Shown: positions 1 to 10,832 of the stretch, piece after piece
How the letters are laid out: the number at the start of each line of letters is the position of its first letter
Position numbering within the stretch: the stretch's first letter is position 1
NCBI GenBank assembly: GCA_963680875.1
Contig: OY804586.1
Location: 55,028,203 to 55,092,202, forward strand
DNA length: 64,000 nucleotides
Direction of reading: 5' to 3'
Origin: Bathymodiolus brooksi
Lineage: Eukaryota > Mollusca > Bivalvia > Mytilida > Modiolidae
Made by a program: the position numbers and the translations under genes
Notes under the pieces: model-generated
Database searches by the model: none
What the model was told of the DNA's origin: nothing
Seen by the model: the letters and a program-made list of their open reading frames with translations, nothing else

Positions 1-442
1 CATCTAGATTCTAATCATCATCGGTAATCCACTATCAATCAAGCTCATTCTTTCATTACATGTCTATTCTGTACCTAATCTATATTTATCTTCCATAACA
101 ACAATCAAATACAACTATTAGTCATATTAAACAGATTATGGAAGAAACATTCTGATTGGATGATACAGAATTATACTTTTGTAATGAAACCAATGAAAAA
201 TATTCATGAATTATACATGGATATTGGAGAATGTTCTACCATAATAAAGTTTCTAGTAATGGATTAAAATGTTGATATTTCCATCTCCTGCAATATGAAC
301 TTGAAGGCTAGGGGCCATTTAGGTATCATACTCATTTTAATGTATGAGTTTTGCTCATTGTTAAACAGCATACTGTGATGATTGATATGTAGAACAGCAG
401 TACAAGCACTGTTCCTTTACCTTAATTTGTGTCTAATTTGGG

Positions 443-570
443 AATATGGTGTGTAATGTCACATTCAACAATATTTCAGTTATATTGTGGAGGTCAGTTT
501 TATTGATGGAGGAAATAGAGTACCCGGAGAAAACCACTGACCTGCCGTAAATCGCTGACAAACTTTGTGT
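443..570 (-). mobile_element. SINE-A fragment
   Basis: The minus strand carries the 3' half of the SINE-A family, including the conserved tail that reads GATATAACTGAAATATTG in better copies. The tRNA-like head is missing. Apart from this I see nothing in 1-632. Confidence 0.75.
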
Positions 571-632
571 CTAAGTGTAAAATTGAATATCCTCTCATGT
601 TCAATTGGAACCATATGTTTTATTATTTATAG

Positions 633-714
633 AGTCAATGTCCACCTATTAGGAGAGACGTCCTTTGTAAACGTTATGACAGACAGTGTTCCTCTAACAA
701 AGACTGTAAACACG
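633..714 (+). CDS. WAP domain exon, first half
   Basis: The exon follows the acceptor at 631-632 and ends before GTATAG. Read from AGT-CAA-TGT it gives 27 residues with four cysteines (SQCPP, VLCK, RQCSS, KDCK), matching the first half of a WAP four-disulfide core. The last base starts a glycine codon completed by the exon at 1402, giving KHG-TICC, the double cysteine of the domain. It starts in phase 0 whereas nearly all other exons here start in phase 1, so it probably follows an exon of a different kind, perhaps the signal-peptide exon, outside the window. Confidence 0.7.
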
Positions 715-833
715 GTATAGTATTTTAAAATATTTAACTTTCTATACAGGCAATTGTGAATATTGTTTTTTATCCTGCTATTATGTGATTTTGAGCACTA
801 ATAAAAGGGAACAAATTGAGTGTTATTTAGTCA

Positions 834-864
834 TGGTCCTAATGAAGACTGTAAGCACGGTACT
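834..864 (+). repeat. Partial duplicate of WAP exon end with donor
   Basis: AATGAAGACTGTAAGCACG followed by GTACTG repeats the last part of the exon at 633-714, including the codons for DCKH and the splice donor. No acceptor or first half is visible, so it is a dead fragment of a local duplication. Confidence 0.6.
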
Positions 865-1401
865 GTATATAAAAATTAAACCCACCTATTGTGAATTGTG
901 ATTTTTTTTTTTTGTAATTTTTAATTTTTAAAGCATTCATTTCATTTCACATGATCGAGTATGATTTAATTGATTGATTTATTTATTTATTGTGTTTAAC
1001 CAGTATCACTATGAGAGTTGTGATGCGATTAGTTCTCACAACAGGCAAGAACTGTCGCAGATATAAAGTCTTGTACCAACGCACTATGTAATGAATTTTA
1101 AACAAAAAAACAAGGGTTGAATTAAAATTTATAAATACTGTGAGGGAGACTACATTTTGTGCATGACGTCACGTTATCTGCGTTCATTCACCAATGTCAC
1201 TTTACTGTGTTCTGACTCGCATTCCATTGATATGACGTCATGACAATGTAGTTCGGCAGAGAACGTCTCATGCAACGTCACGCTATTCTTTTATCACCAC
1301 AGTGTGGTGATAAAACGTCTTGTATCAGATAGGCGACTTTCTTAAATTTCAAAGGGAAACGTACATAATGTTAGATAAATGGTTTTATTTGTATATTTTA
1401 G

Positions 1402-1467
1402 GTACCATCTGTTGTCCTGTTGATTGTGGTACAGCCTGTAAACTGCCAGTAAAGCCTCCCGGTTCAG
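1402..1467 (+). CDS. WAP domain exon, second half
   Basis: After the acceptor TTTTAG the sequence encodes 21 residues with TICCPVDCGTACKLP. This adds the CC pair and last two cysteines of the WAP domain begun at 633, making eight cysteines in all. It ends with TTCAG before GTAAGT, phase 1 at both ends. It is the first of seven tandem copies of an 89-bp unit and the only one preceded by an AG acceptor, so it is the copy most likely to be spliced. Confidence 0.72.
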
Positions 1468-1995
1468 GTAAGTTTATTTATATATCTTGGGTACCATCTG
1501 TTGTACTGTTGATTGTGGTACAGCCTGTAAACTGCCACTTAAGCCTCCCAGTTCAGGTAAGTTTATTTATATATCTTGGGTACCATCTGTTGTACTGTTG
1601 ATTGTGGTACAGCCTGTAAACTGCCAGTAAAGCCTCCCGGTTCAGGTAAGTTTATTTAGATATCTTGGGTACCATCTGTTATCCTGTTGATTGTGGTACA
1701 GCCTGTAAGCTGCCAGTTAAGCCTCCCGGTTCAGGTAAGTTTATTTAGATATCTTGGGTACCATCTGTTGTCCTGTTGATTGTGGTACAGCCTGTAAGCT
1801 GCCAGTTAAGCCTCCCGGTTCAGGTAAGTTTATTTAGATATCTTGGGTACCATCTGTTGTCCTGTTGATTGTGGTACAGCCTGTAAGCTGCCAGTTAAGC
1901 CTCTCGGTTCAGGTAAGTTTATTTATATATCTTGGGTACCATCTGTTGTCCTGTTGATTGTGGTACAGCCTGTAAGCTGTCAGTTAAGCCTCCCA
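1402..1995 (+). repeat. 89-bp tandem repeat of WAP exon plus intron edge, 7 copies
   Basis: Copies begin with GTACCATCTG at 1402, 1491, 1580, 1669, 1758, 1847 and 1936, an exact 89-base period. Each holds the 66-base exon and about 23 bases of intron with the donor GTAAGT, but copies 2 to 7 have CTTGGG where the first has an AG acceptor. They diverge by only a few bases, so the expansion is recent. Confidence 0.93.
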
Positions 1996-2040
1996 TGCCG
2001 TATTGGTGATAGGCTTGTATGAGTTGTTAGGTAATCCAAC
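1996..2040 (-). mobile_element. Head of an inverted SINE-A2 element
   Basis: On the minus strand this reads from a head like that of the element at 5670: TGGCTCAATGAGTTAGG followed by ACAACTCATACAAGCC and ATCACCAATACGGC. It directly abuts the minisatellite to its right. Confidence 0.75.
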
Positions 2041-3420
2041 TACCTAACTCATTGAGCCACCCGGGCCCTACAACTACCTAACTCATTGAGCCACCCGGGC
2101 CCTACAACTACCTAACTCATTGAGCCACCCGGGCCCTACAACTACCTAACTCATTGAGCCACCCTGGCCCTACAACTACCTAACTCATTGAGCCACCCGG
2201 GCCCTACAACTACCTAACCCATTGAGCCACCCGGGCCCTACAACTACCTAACTCAATGAGCCACCCGGGCCCTACAACTACCTAACTCATTGAGCCACCC
2301 GGGCCCTACAACTACCTAACTCATTGAGCCACCCAGGCCCTACAACTGCCTAACTCATTGAGCCACCCGGGCCCTACAACTACCTAACTCATTGAGCCAC
2401 CCGGGCCCTACAACTACCTAACTCATTGAGCCACCCGGGCCCTACAACTACCTAACTCATTGAGCCACCCGGGCCCTACAACTACCTAACTCATTGAGCC
2501 ACCCAGGCCCTACAACTACCTAACTCATTGAGCCACCCAGGCCCTACAACTACCTAACTCATTGAGCCACCCAGGTCCTACAACTACCTAACTCAATGAG
2601 CCACCCAGGCCCTACAACTACCTAACTCATTGAGCCACCCGGGTCCTACAACTACCTAACTCATTGAGCCACCCGGGCCCTACAACTACCTAACTCATTG
2701 AGCCACCCGGGCCCTACAACTACCTAACTCATTGAGCCACCCGGGCCCTACAACTACCTAACTCATTGAGCCACCCGGGTCCTACAACTACCTAACTCAT
2801 TGAGCCACCCGGGCCCTACAACTACCTAACTCATTGAGCCACCCTGGCCCTACAACTACCTAACTCATTGAGCCACCCGGGCCCTACAACTACCTAACTC
2901 ATTGAGCCACCCGGGCCCTACAACTACCTAACTCATTGAGCCACCCGGGCCCTACAACTACCTAACTCATTGAGCCACCCGGGCCCTACAACTACCTAAC
3001 TCATGGAGCCACCCAGGCCCTACAACTGCCTAACTCATTGAGCCACCCGGGCCCTACAACTACCTAACTCATTGAGCCACCCGGACCCTACAACTACCTA
3101 ACTCATTGAGCCACCCGGGCCCTACAACTACCTAACTCATTGAGCCACCCGGGCCCTACAACTACCTAACTCATTGAGCCACCCAGGCCCTACAACTACC
3201 TAACTCATTGAGCCACCCAGGCCCTACAACTACCTAACTCATTGAGCCACCCAGGTCCTACAACTACCTAACTCATTGAGCCACCCGGGCCCTACAACTA
3301 CCTAACTCATTGAGCCACCCGGGCCCTACAACTACCTAACTCATTGAGCCACCCGGGTCCTACAACTACCTAACTCATTGAGCCACCCGGGCCCTACAAC
3401 TACCTAACTCATTGAGCCAC
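2030..3420. repeat. 34-bp minisatellite, about 41 copies
   Basis: The unit is TACAACTACCTAACTCATTG plus AGCCACCCGGGCCC, repeated head to tail with scattered substitutions such as CCCAGG, CCCTGG and GGGTCC. Its reverse complement contains TGGCTCAATGAGTTAGG, the 5' head of the SINE-A2 family, so the array grew from a SINE head. Confidence 0.95.
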
Positions 3421-3480
3421 ATGGTCCTCCATTTTAAATTTTAAGTTTAATGTCATAATTTAGACATTTGTTGTTTTGTT

Positions 3481-3734
<254 letters not shown>

Positions 3735-3830
3735 TTTTGTTGATTTTTTTTTTTATCTAAATTTTATTGTGTAGGATGAATTAAAAGAGCAACATATTGA
3801 TTTGATATTGTAATATTTTATTTTAAGTAA

Positions 3831-3949
3831 TATTTGAAATTTATGAACAGGTTATACGATATAACCTGGTCTGGTGTATCCGTTTATGGAAAGCGTAAAC
3901 AGTACCAAACCAGGTTATACAAATATAACCTGTTCAAAAATTTCATATA
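3831..3949. repeat. Nested palindrome (possible tiny MITE)
   Basis: Left arm TTTGAAATTTATGAACAGG and right arm CCTGTTCAAAAATTTCA are inverted copies, and the pairing continues through the CCTGGTCTGGT segment. Each arm also contains its own hairpin, AGGTTATA/TATAACCT with a loop of 3 or 4 bases. Confidence 0.8.
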
Positions 3950-4415
3950 TTCCTTATAATTTAATTTGTATAACAAATTTTAATGATTCCCTGATTTTAA
4001 TTAAGATTATTTCATTTGATTATTTGAATTTGTCAATGACAAATGAATATATTGGGGACATCACAATACTAACCCTGGTTATCATGTATAACCAATGTTG
4101 CTCCAGGTGGATCAGCCAATCAGATTGCAGTATTCACATCAAATTAAATTATTGTCTTTTATTAAAATTGAGTTAAAAAATGAAGAACATCTGATTTCCC
4201 TCAGTACAGAAAAACAGTCGTGGACTTTCTTTATCTCAAATTGGGATATTTCATTTCCTTGAATAACCTGAAGACCAATTTGTCCGTATGCACACACTGC
4301 ATCTCAGGACACTCACATATTTTATTCGATCAATATGAAACAAAATACTAAAACAGTTCGACTCTAGCTATATATAGCTTATCTAACTCCTACAGCATAT
4401 TCTTAAAAAAATGAG

Positions 4416-4676
4416 GGCTGTCGTGGTCGTGATTGTATGGTAGTTGGGTTTATAATTACCTATGCAATCAGTACCTATCACCACTAAAGTTGTGAGTTTT
4501 AACCCTGTTCATGGCATGTGTACTTGATACAACATTATGTGATAAAGTATGTCAGTGACTTGCGACAGGTCGGTGGTTTTCTCTGAGTACTCTGGTTTCC
4601 TACCAATAAAACTGATCGCCACGATATAACTGAAATATTGTTGAAAGTGGCATTTAACATCATACCATCCCAGTCT
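4416..4676 (+). mobile_element. SINE-A, near full length
   Basis: Head TCGTGGTCGTGATTGTATGG, tRNA-like middle, GACTTGCGACAGGTCGGTGG, then the conserved GATATAACTGAAATATTG tail. Intronic, same strand as the gene. Confidence 0.88.
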
Positions 4677-4945
4677 GTGCCAAAAACATTTCGACAAACT
4701 AGCCCGAACAGTATTTTAGAAAAAATTTTCCTATTTGATTAAGTAAATTTTATACAATTTTTACTAGCCCGAACCAATTTTTACTAGACAGGGGCATAGG
4801 GCTAGTGGTTTTTGGCGCAGATTGCCATCCCCCTCTTATAGAAACGGAGTGTAGGAACCAGTTCCCCGTAATTGTCAACAAGAAATGAATATCTGAAATA
4901 ATTGAAAGAGCAAATAGATAAATATTTTTCAATCTTGTGTTGTAG

Positions 4946-5116
4946 TTTGTTCACTTCCAAAACAGCCAGGAACTTGTAAGGCTTCAATTCCACGATATTA
5001 TTATGATTACAAAGAGAAAAGGTGTGGTAAATTTATCTACGGTGGATGTGGCGGAAATGAGAACAACTTTGAAACGTTGGAAGATTGCCAGGAGAGATGT
5101 CCAGAGAAACCAAATA
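4946..5116 (+). CDS. Kunitz domain 1 exon
   Basis: A single exon encodes one complete Kunitz/BPTI domain of 57 codons, phase 1 at both ends. Six cysteines are placed as in the family: [26 protein letters not shown] and ERC. Lysine follows the second cysteine (GTC-K-A), the P1 position, which in this family usually gives trypsin-like protease inhibition. The YYYDY and GGN..NNF motifs of the core are present. It is very similar to the next exon at 6105, so the two arose by tandem duplication. Confidence 0.93.
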
Positions 5117-5195
5117 GTATGTTAATACAAAATAAAATTATTGATATTTTTGTTAGCTGTAATGCCTTTTTGTCGCTTCCGAAATGGGAAGAGGA

Positions 5196-5443
5196 GACGT
5201 TGTGGCCATGAATGTATGGTGGTTGGATTTATAACTACATATGCAATCAGTGCCTATCGCCACTCAAGTTGTGAGTTCGAACCCTGTTCATGGCGAGGTA
5301 TTCTCGATACAACATTATGTGATAAAGTTTGTTAGTGACCTGCGACAGGTCAGTGGTTTTCACAGGTGCTACGGTTTCCTCCACCAATGAAATTGATCGC
5401 CACGATATAACTGAAATATTGTTGAGAGTGGCGTTAAAAACCA
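5196..5443 (+). mobile_element. SINE-A, near full length
   Basis: Complete head with GAGTTCGAACCC box-B-like motif and complete conserved tail; in the intron between the two Kunitz exons. Confidence 0.88.
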
Positions 5444-5669
5444 GTATTACAAAACAATAAAGAGACATTATATAGGAGTTATTGCCCTTTAAATTATTTA
5501 CACATATCATTAACACTCAAATCTGAAAAAATTTTTGTCAAAGGGGTCATGGAGTCACTACAAATGTATAGGGTTGCTTGACTTTTGACCTTTTGAAAAT
5601 GTCAAAATCTAGAACATGGTTTTTATTGTTTTCGTTTTATATGTTTATGCCAATAATAATGATCTAATA

Positions 5670-5950
5670 GGGACCCAGGTGGCTCAATGAGTTAGGTCGT
5701 TGGATCTAACAACTCATACAAGCCTATCACCAATACGGCGTGGGTTCGCGCCCAGCTTTGTAAATTACAAAAAAAGGATGCACTCGACTCGCAGCCGCAA
5801 GTGATAAAGTTTGCCAGTTGCTTGCCCATGGTCGGTGGTTCTCTCTGGGCACTCCGCCTTCCTCCACCACTAAAACTGGTCGCCATGATATAGCTGAAAT
5901 ATTGTTGAAAGTGGCGTTAAACACCAAAAATTCAATTCAATTCAATTCAA
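5670..5950 (+). mobile_element. SINE-A2 subfamily, full length
   Basis: The head differs from SINE-A (GGGACCCAGGTGGCTCAATG, GGGTTCGCGCCCAG) while the 3' half matches it, ending in a (AATTC)n tail. This head is the source type of the 34-bp minisatellite at 2030-3420. Confidence 0.85.
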
Positions 5951-6104
5951 TTCTAATAAAGAAGTAGATATATAATTAAGTTGGATTTAAGTCGTTTTAT
6001 GGACTTTAATAGGATAGTCGAATGTGTTAGAATACAAAACATTACAAGTTACGATTATCTAAAATAATTCACATGTGTATGGAACGTTTTATCTTGTTTT
6101 GTAG

Positions 6105-6275
6105 CTTGTTCACTTCCAAAACAGCCAGGACCTTGCAAGGGTTCATTTCCACGATATTATTATGATTACAAAGAGAAAAAGTGTGGTAAATTTATCTATG
6201 GTGGGTGTGGCGGAAATGAGAACAACTTTGAAACGTTGGAAGACTGCCATAAAAGATGTCGTCCAAATAAACCAG
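6105..6275 (+). CDS. Kunitz domain 2 exon
   Basis: A 171-base exon, the same length and phase as the one at 4946, encodes a complete Kunitz domain: [20 protein letters not shown], then [22 protein letters not shown] and KRC. P1 is lysine (GPC-K-G), so a trypsin-type inhibitor is expected from family knowledge. It ends with AAACCAG before GTACAT. It differs from Kunitz 1 at only a few residues. Confidence 0.94.
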
Positions 6276-6570
6276 GTACATGTAGTATGTCAATGCAAAT
6301 AGATATGGATAACCAAATCTTTGTTTTGGGGGAATTTTTAGGTGATTGTTTCCGTCTTTTGTGTACCATGCCTATTCCCAAAAGACAGAAATTTATAAAG
6401 CTTGTTTCTTTTATTGATTGCATATGTCTACAATTTTTATGGAATATTCTTGATTGCATATTTTTAACAATTTGCCGAAAGCCACCTGGAGGATAAGCAT
6501 CACTTTGTGCTTTCATTATTTTAATTTGCACAAAATCTACATTTAATATACATATTTATATAAACATTTA

Positions 6571-6828
6571 AGGGCCAGCGTGGTCATGATTGTATGGTAG
6601 AAGGATTTACAACTATCAATGAAATTGGTGCCTATCACCACTAAAGTTGTGAGTTCGAACCCTGTTCATGGCAAGGGGTACTCGATACAACATTAGGTGA
6701 TGAAGTTTGTCAGTGACGTACAACAGCTTGGTGATTTTCTCTGGGTACTTGGGTTTCCTACACCAATAAAACTGACCACCATGATATTACTGAAATATTG
6801 TTGAAAGTGGCATGAAACACCATAAAAA
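6571..6828 (+). mobile_element. SINE-A, near full length
   Basis: Complete but diverged copy with GAGTTCGAACCC and the conserved tail (GATATTACTGAAATATTG). Confidence 0.85.
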
Positions 6829-6839
6829 CCTAAATCCAA

Positions 6840-6960
6840 AGGCATTAAGAGTTTGAAGGGTAATCACAATCCGTACATCGAAGGACAACAACACAATGGT
6901 CAAAATAAAAAGGACAAACTATGATCTACAAAGCAATACAAATTTGTGAAAATCACGATT
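6840..6960. repeat. Dispersed repeat fragment
   Basis: AGTTTGAAGGGTAATCAC with CATCGAAGGACAACAACACA recurs at 29110-29215 and 40385-40460. The family is not recognised. Confidence 0.55.
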
Positions 6961-7229
6961 AATGGCGAGATTTGGTTGTTAACCAATAAAATATATAAAT
7001 CCGGATAAATCCAAAATACGAACAGCACAAAAATATCATAAGAAATATATTAAATAACAAAAGATCGGACAACAGGAACTTCTATAAATATACAGGAAGT
7101 GACATCAACTGCTTCGAAAAGTTAAGAATGTTCTGCTCCATGCATGGCAACTGTTGTGTATTATAAAGACACAGGTATTGTTTAACGTAAATTTTGGTTG
7201 AGACATAAATGCGCAAATTTGGTAGTTTG

Positions 7230-7412
7230 TTTTAGTGCCTATCACCACTAACATTGTGGGTTCAAATCCTGCACATGTGAGGTGTGCTCGATACAACATT
7301 ATGTGATAAACGTTGTAAGTGACTTGCGACAGGTCGTGGGTTTCCACCAATAAAACTGACCGCCACGATATAACTGAAATATTGTTGAAAGTGGCGTTAA
7401 GCACTATAGACC
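7230..7412 (+). mobile_element. SINE-A, 5' truncated
   Basis: Begins inside the tRNA-like head at the CTATCACCACTAACATTG motif and runs to the conserved tail. Confidence 0.82.
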
Positions 7413-7514
7413 TAAACCAAACCATTTTAAATAATATTGATAATATACAGAATGACATTAAACCCATTATCTTGTTATTTTAATTATTTATTTTATTTTG
7501 ATATTGTTTTCCAG

Positions 7515-7634
7515 ATCCCTGCCCTATTCCACATTGTAAATTTATACCATCCGGGGTGTGTACTAGAAAGAATATTCTGATTATTAATGGTGCCCGATGT
7601 GTTATGTGTCCAGTGATAGTACCATGCAATCCAG
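7515..7634 (+). CDS. Six-cysteine module exon, unrecognised
   Basis: A 120-base exon between TTCCAG and GTAATA encodes 40 codons, phase 1 at both ends, fitting the frame from the exon at 6105. The residues include DPCPIPHCKF, GVCTRK and GARCVMCPVIVPC: six cysteines with a C-x2-C pair. The spacing recalls antistasin-like modules but the order of the close pairs is different, so I do not assign a family. Its position between Kunitz exons and its phase make it a normal member of the gene. Confidence 0.72.
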
Positions 7635-7939
7635 GTAATACAATCAAAAGCAAAAAATGCCAATCAATCTCAAAATCCGATCGAAAAATTATAGTAACTG
7701 ATGCAAATTCAATTGTCATAACGAAGGCATTTTCGATAGTCCTAAAACACTTATATATTAATGTTGACTGGCTTGGTACAGGGACTTCAATTAAAATGGC
7801 AGAATTAAACTATTACTATAGGTTTAAACCTTCTGTCATTGTGAAATGATACGGCCATAGAGTGTTTTCTACATGTGAGTCAAATGCCAATCCTCACATA
7901 TTACCATGGGAACAGCGTTTTTATAAAGAACGCTCAAAT

Positions 7940-8130
7940 CTTGAACTTACATACAAACCTGTATTAAGTGGTCACCTTTGGGGCCAAGAAAAAGTGACCT
8001 TATAAGACAGGTGACCTCTTAAAAGAGGTGCAATTCGAAAGAAATTGTCTATGTAAGGACAAGAAAAAGGATGACCTTTCAATACAGGTGACTGCTTAAT
8101 AGAGGTGACTGCATGGGCAGGTCTGACTGT
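7940..8130. mobile_element. Degenerate copy of CAGTCAAACCTG MITE family
   Basis: Several inverted and direct pieces of the family (AGGTGACC, TTAATAGAGGTGACTGC) occur here next to the better copy at 8184. Confidence 0.55.
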
Positions 8131-8183
8131 ATATATAAATTTATTTCTTTTGACAGGAGTTTTCATATTAAGTATTTTGACAA

Positions 8184-8430
8184 CAGTCAAACCTGTCTTA
8201 TGTGACCTTCTAAGGGAACAGTGAAATATGGCCACATAAGACAGGTGGTCGCTTAATACAGGTCTAATTGATATGCAATGCGCTGTTAAGAAAAATGAAA
8301 ATTAAGGTCACATAATTACAAGTTATTGCTTAATAGAGGTGGTCACTTAAAGCAGGTTTGATAGTATTTGAATAATAATACAAGTTATTGGTTGATAGAG
8401 GTGGTCACTTAAAACAGGTTTGACTATACT
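8184..8430. mobile_element. MITE, CAGTCAAACCTG terminal repeats
   Basis: Left end CAGTCAAACCTGTCTTATG and right end GGTCACTTAAAGCAGGTTTG are inverted copies about 180 bases apart; a second partial right end follows to 8430. No coding capacity. Similar copies lie near 21135, 25368, 38985 and 39634. Confidence 0.75.
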
Positions 8431-8498
8431 TCTCATAGTGGTTATGTAGTTAAATTCAGGTTGTATGACTATTTCTCTTAAGATTGATGTTTGTTTGA

Positions 8499-8735
8499 TG
8501 GTGTTTAATGCCACTTTCATCAATATATCAGTTATATCGTGGTAGTCAGTTTTATTGGTGAAGAAAACCGGAGACACGGAGTAAACTACCGACGTGTCTC
8601 AAGTCACCGACAAAATTTATCACATACTGTTGCACACCTCGCCCTGATTGAGAATCGAACTCACAACATCAGTGGTGATAGGAACTGATTGCATAGGTAG
8701 TCATAAGTCCAACTACTATACGACTATGACAGCCC
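8499..8735 (-). mobile_element. SINE-A, near full length
   Basis: Minus-strand copy with all parts, diverged in the middle. A 60-base tail fragment of the same orientation follows at 8871-8930. Confidence 0.83.
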
Positions 8736-9185
8736 CCTCTTAAGATTGAGGATTTATGACTAGCTGTAAAAGGGGTACTTTATTTTTTTTTATATTAATG
8801 CTGTATGGTTGCAGGATATATCATTGTCTGTGACCTAGATTGCCCTCCATTAACTGTTAGTCAATTTATATGATTGATTGATTGGTGTTTAATGCTGACG
8901 TTAGCAGAATTTCAGTTATATCGGGGTGTTCAATTTATATGAAAACAGTCATTTCATACCATGTGACAAAACTCAAAGTGTCTTGTTGGCAGGATTTAAC
9001 AGCTTGCAGGATAAATTCCATTAAAGATTCTGGCGACCTATAAATCATGTTTGTATTTTATTTACAAAAATAATAAGCCATTTTTTTACTACCGTTTAGC
9101 ATGATTTTATTTTCTTGGGATTTTTTTTGTACAAGGGATGGCAGAGTGATTATTTCACTGCTTTGTATTTTCCATTTTATTGTAG

Positions 9186-9356
9186 ATTGTCTTTTACCTA
9201 AGGACGCAGGACCATGTGAAGCTGCTATATCCAAATATTATTATGATACAAAAGCGAGAAGATGTAAACATTTTCTGTATGGTGGTTGCCAGGGCAACAG
9301 AAATAATTTCAACGCATTACGAGAATGTGAAAAGAAATGTAGCACACAGCCAGGAG
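9186..9356 (+). CDS. Kunitz domain 3 exon
   Basis: A 171-base, phase 1-1 exon encodes a full Kunitz domain: DCLLPKDAGPCEAAISKYYY, then RRCKHFLYGGCQGN, NNFNALREC and KKC, so all six cysteines are present. It is clearly diverged from Kunitz 1 and 2. The P1 residue is glutamate (GPC-E-A) instead of lysine. From family knowledge this should remove trypsin inhibition and suggests a different target or a structural role. It ends with CCAGGAG before GTAGCG. Confidence 0.92.
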
Positions 9357-9452
9357 GTAGCGTAACGAAAGTGAATTATTAATTATGTTGTTATGTAGAT
9401 ACATATATACAGTAAAACGGCACTCAAGGAAACCTGAAAATTTGCCCTTATG

Positions 9453-9633
9453 AGCAGTTTTATTGGTGGAGGAAACCGGAAGACCTGAGAAAACCACCGA
9501 CAATTTTGTCACATGATGTTGTACACCTCACCCTGATCGAAATTCAAACTCACAGCATCAGTTGTGATCGGCACTGATTGCACAGGTAGTTCTAAATCCA
9601 GCTACCATACCATCACGGCCATGACAGCCCCGG
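9453..9633 (-). mobile_element. SINE-A, 3' truncated
   Basis: Minus-strand copy with head and centre; the conserved tail is missing. Confidence 0.78.
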
Positions 9634-9639
9634 CCATGT

Positions 9640-10210
9640 TATTAGTATAAAATAAAAGTGATGATGTCACTAATGAACATAAAAAGGATATTTTACCCTC
9701 CGTAAGTGACATTTCACAATAAAACATATTAATACACAGAAAGGTCAATCTTTGCATGGGAAAATTGTCGAAAAACTCATTAATTTTAATACATGATTCT
9801 ACATAATAAATAAAATAACTAACTCTGATGTCCAATTACAAAAAAATATGTCACTAGTGATCGCCCAAGCATGTAATCCACCAATGCATTTCATGCATTC
9901 GTGAATTAAATGGCATTCTTTGGTCATTCATGATTTCTAGTAATCGTACATCACAGTTTTTTTTTAAATGTATTCAGATATACGTGTTCAGAAACTGTTT
10001 TCATGTAAAGCTATTTTCGATGTGGCGCCCACATCTGTTTCTGTTATTTTATATGATTACTTTGTTTCTATATGTTGTATATCATTACTTCATGTGTCAG
10101 AAAGTATAATGATTTTCGTGTAATCTAATATTTAACAAATTTATATTTGTTATTTTTTGTGGTGGTTAGTGATGTCCAATTTATTTTTATTTTCTTTCCC
10201 TTAATATTTT
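9640..10210. other. Intron with no recognised feature
   Basis: AT-rich sequence without cysteine-rich ORFs flanked by splice signals. Segments such as TATTTGTTATTTTTTGTGGT at 10146 recur near 10495 in weaker form, flanking the SINE at 10214. Confidence 0.4.
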
Positions 10211-10213
10211 GAC

Positions 10214-10443
10214 TGGGCCGTCGTGGTCATGATCATATGGTAGTTGGATTTACCTATCACCAATAGTTTGAATGTCGATCAGGGCGAGGTGTACAACATT
10301 ATGTGATCAAATTTGTCAGTGACTTGTGACAGGTAGGTGATTTTCTCCGGGTCCTCCGGTTTCCTCCACCAATAAAACGGACCGCTACGATATAACTGAA
10401 ATATTGCTGAAAGTGGCGTTAAGCTCAAACAAACAAACAAACA
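10214..10443 (+). mobile_element. SINE-A with internal deletion
   Basis: The head lacks part of the tRNA-like region after GGTAGTTGGATTTACC; the 3' part is complete and ends in (AAAC)n. Confidence 0.83.
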
Positions 10444-10571
10444 TCATGTGTCAGGAAGTATTGTGATGTTCACTATGATTTTCAGTTAATGTTTGATATT
10501 TGTTATTTTTTGTGGTGTCCAATTTAATGTTATTTACTTTCTCTTAATATTTTGTGATCGATAATAGTAAT

Positions 10572-10796
10572 GGGGTTATGGTGGTTGATGCCACTTTCAA
10601 CAATATGTCAATTATCCCGTGACGATCAGGAAAGTGGTGTAGGAAACCGGAGGACCCGTAGAAAACCACCAACCTGTTGTAAGTCACTGACAAACTTTAT
10701 CACATAATGTTGTATCAAGTAGACCTCTCCTGAGCAGGATTTGAACTCACAACGTTAGTGGTGATAGGCACTGATTGCACAGGTAGTTGCATAGGG
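10572..10796 (-). mobile_element. SINE-A
   Basis: Minus-strand copy immediately before the WAP exon at 10833, leaving only about 36 bases of unique intron before the acceptor. Confidence 0.83.
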
Positions 10797-10832
10797 TGTT
10801 CGATAATGATAATAATATTGATTATTATACAG

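Noticed and set aside
1140..1320. Several TGACGTCA-like motifs as a promoter
   Set aside because: Scattered CRE-like matches without a nearby first exon; the position is inside an intron of the gene.
2030..3420. CRISPR-like array
   Set aside because: Units are contiguous with no unique spacers, and the genome is clearly animal; it is a minisatellite.
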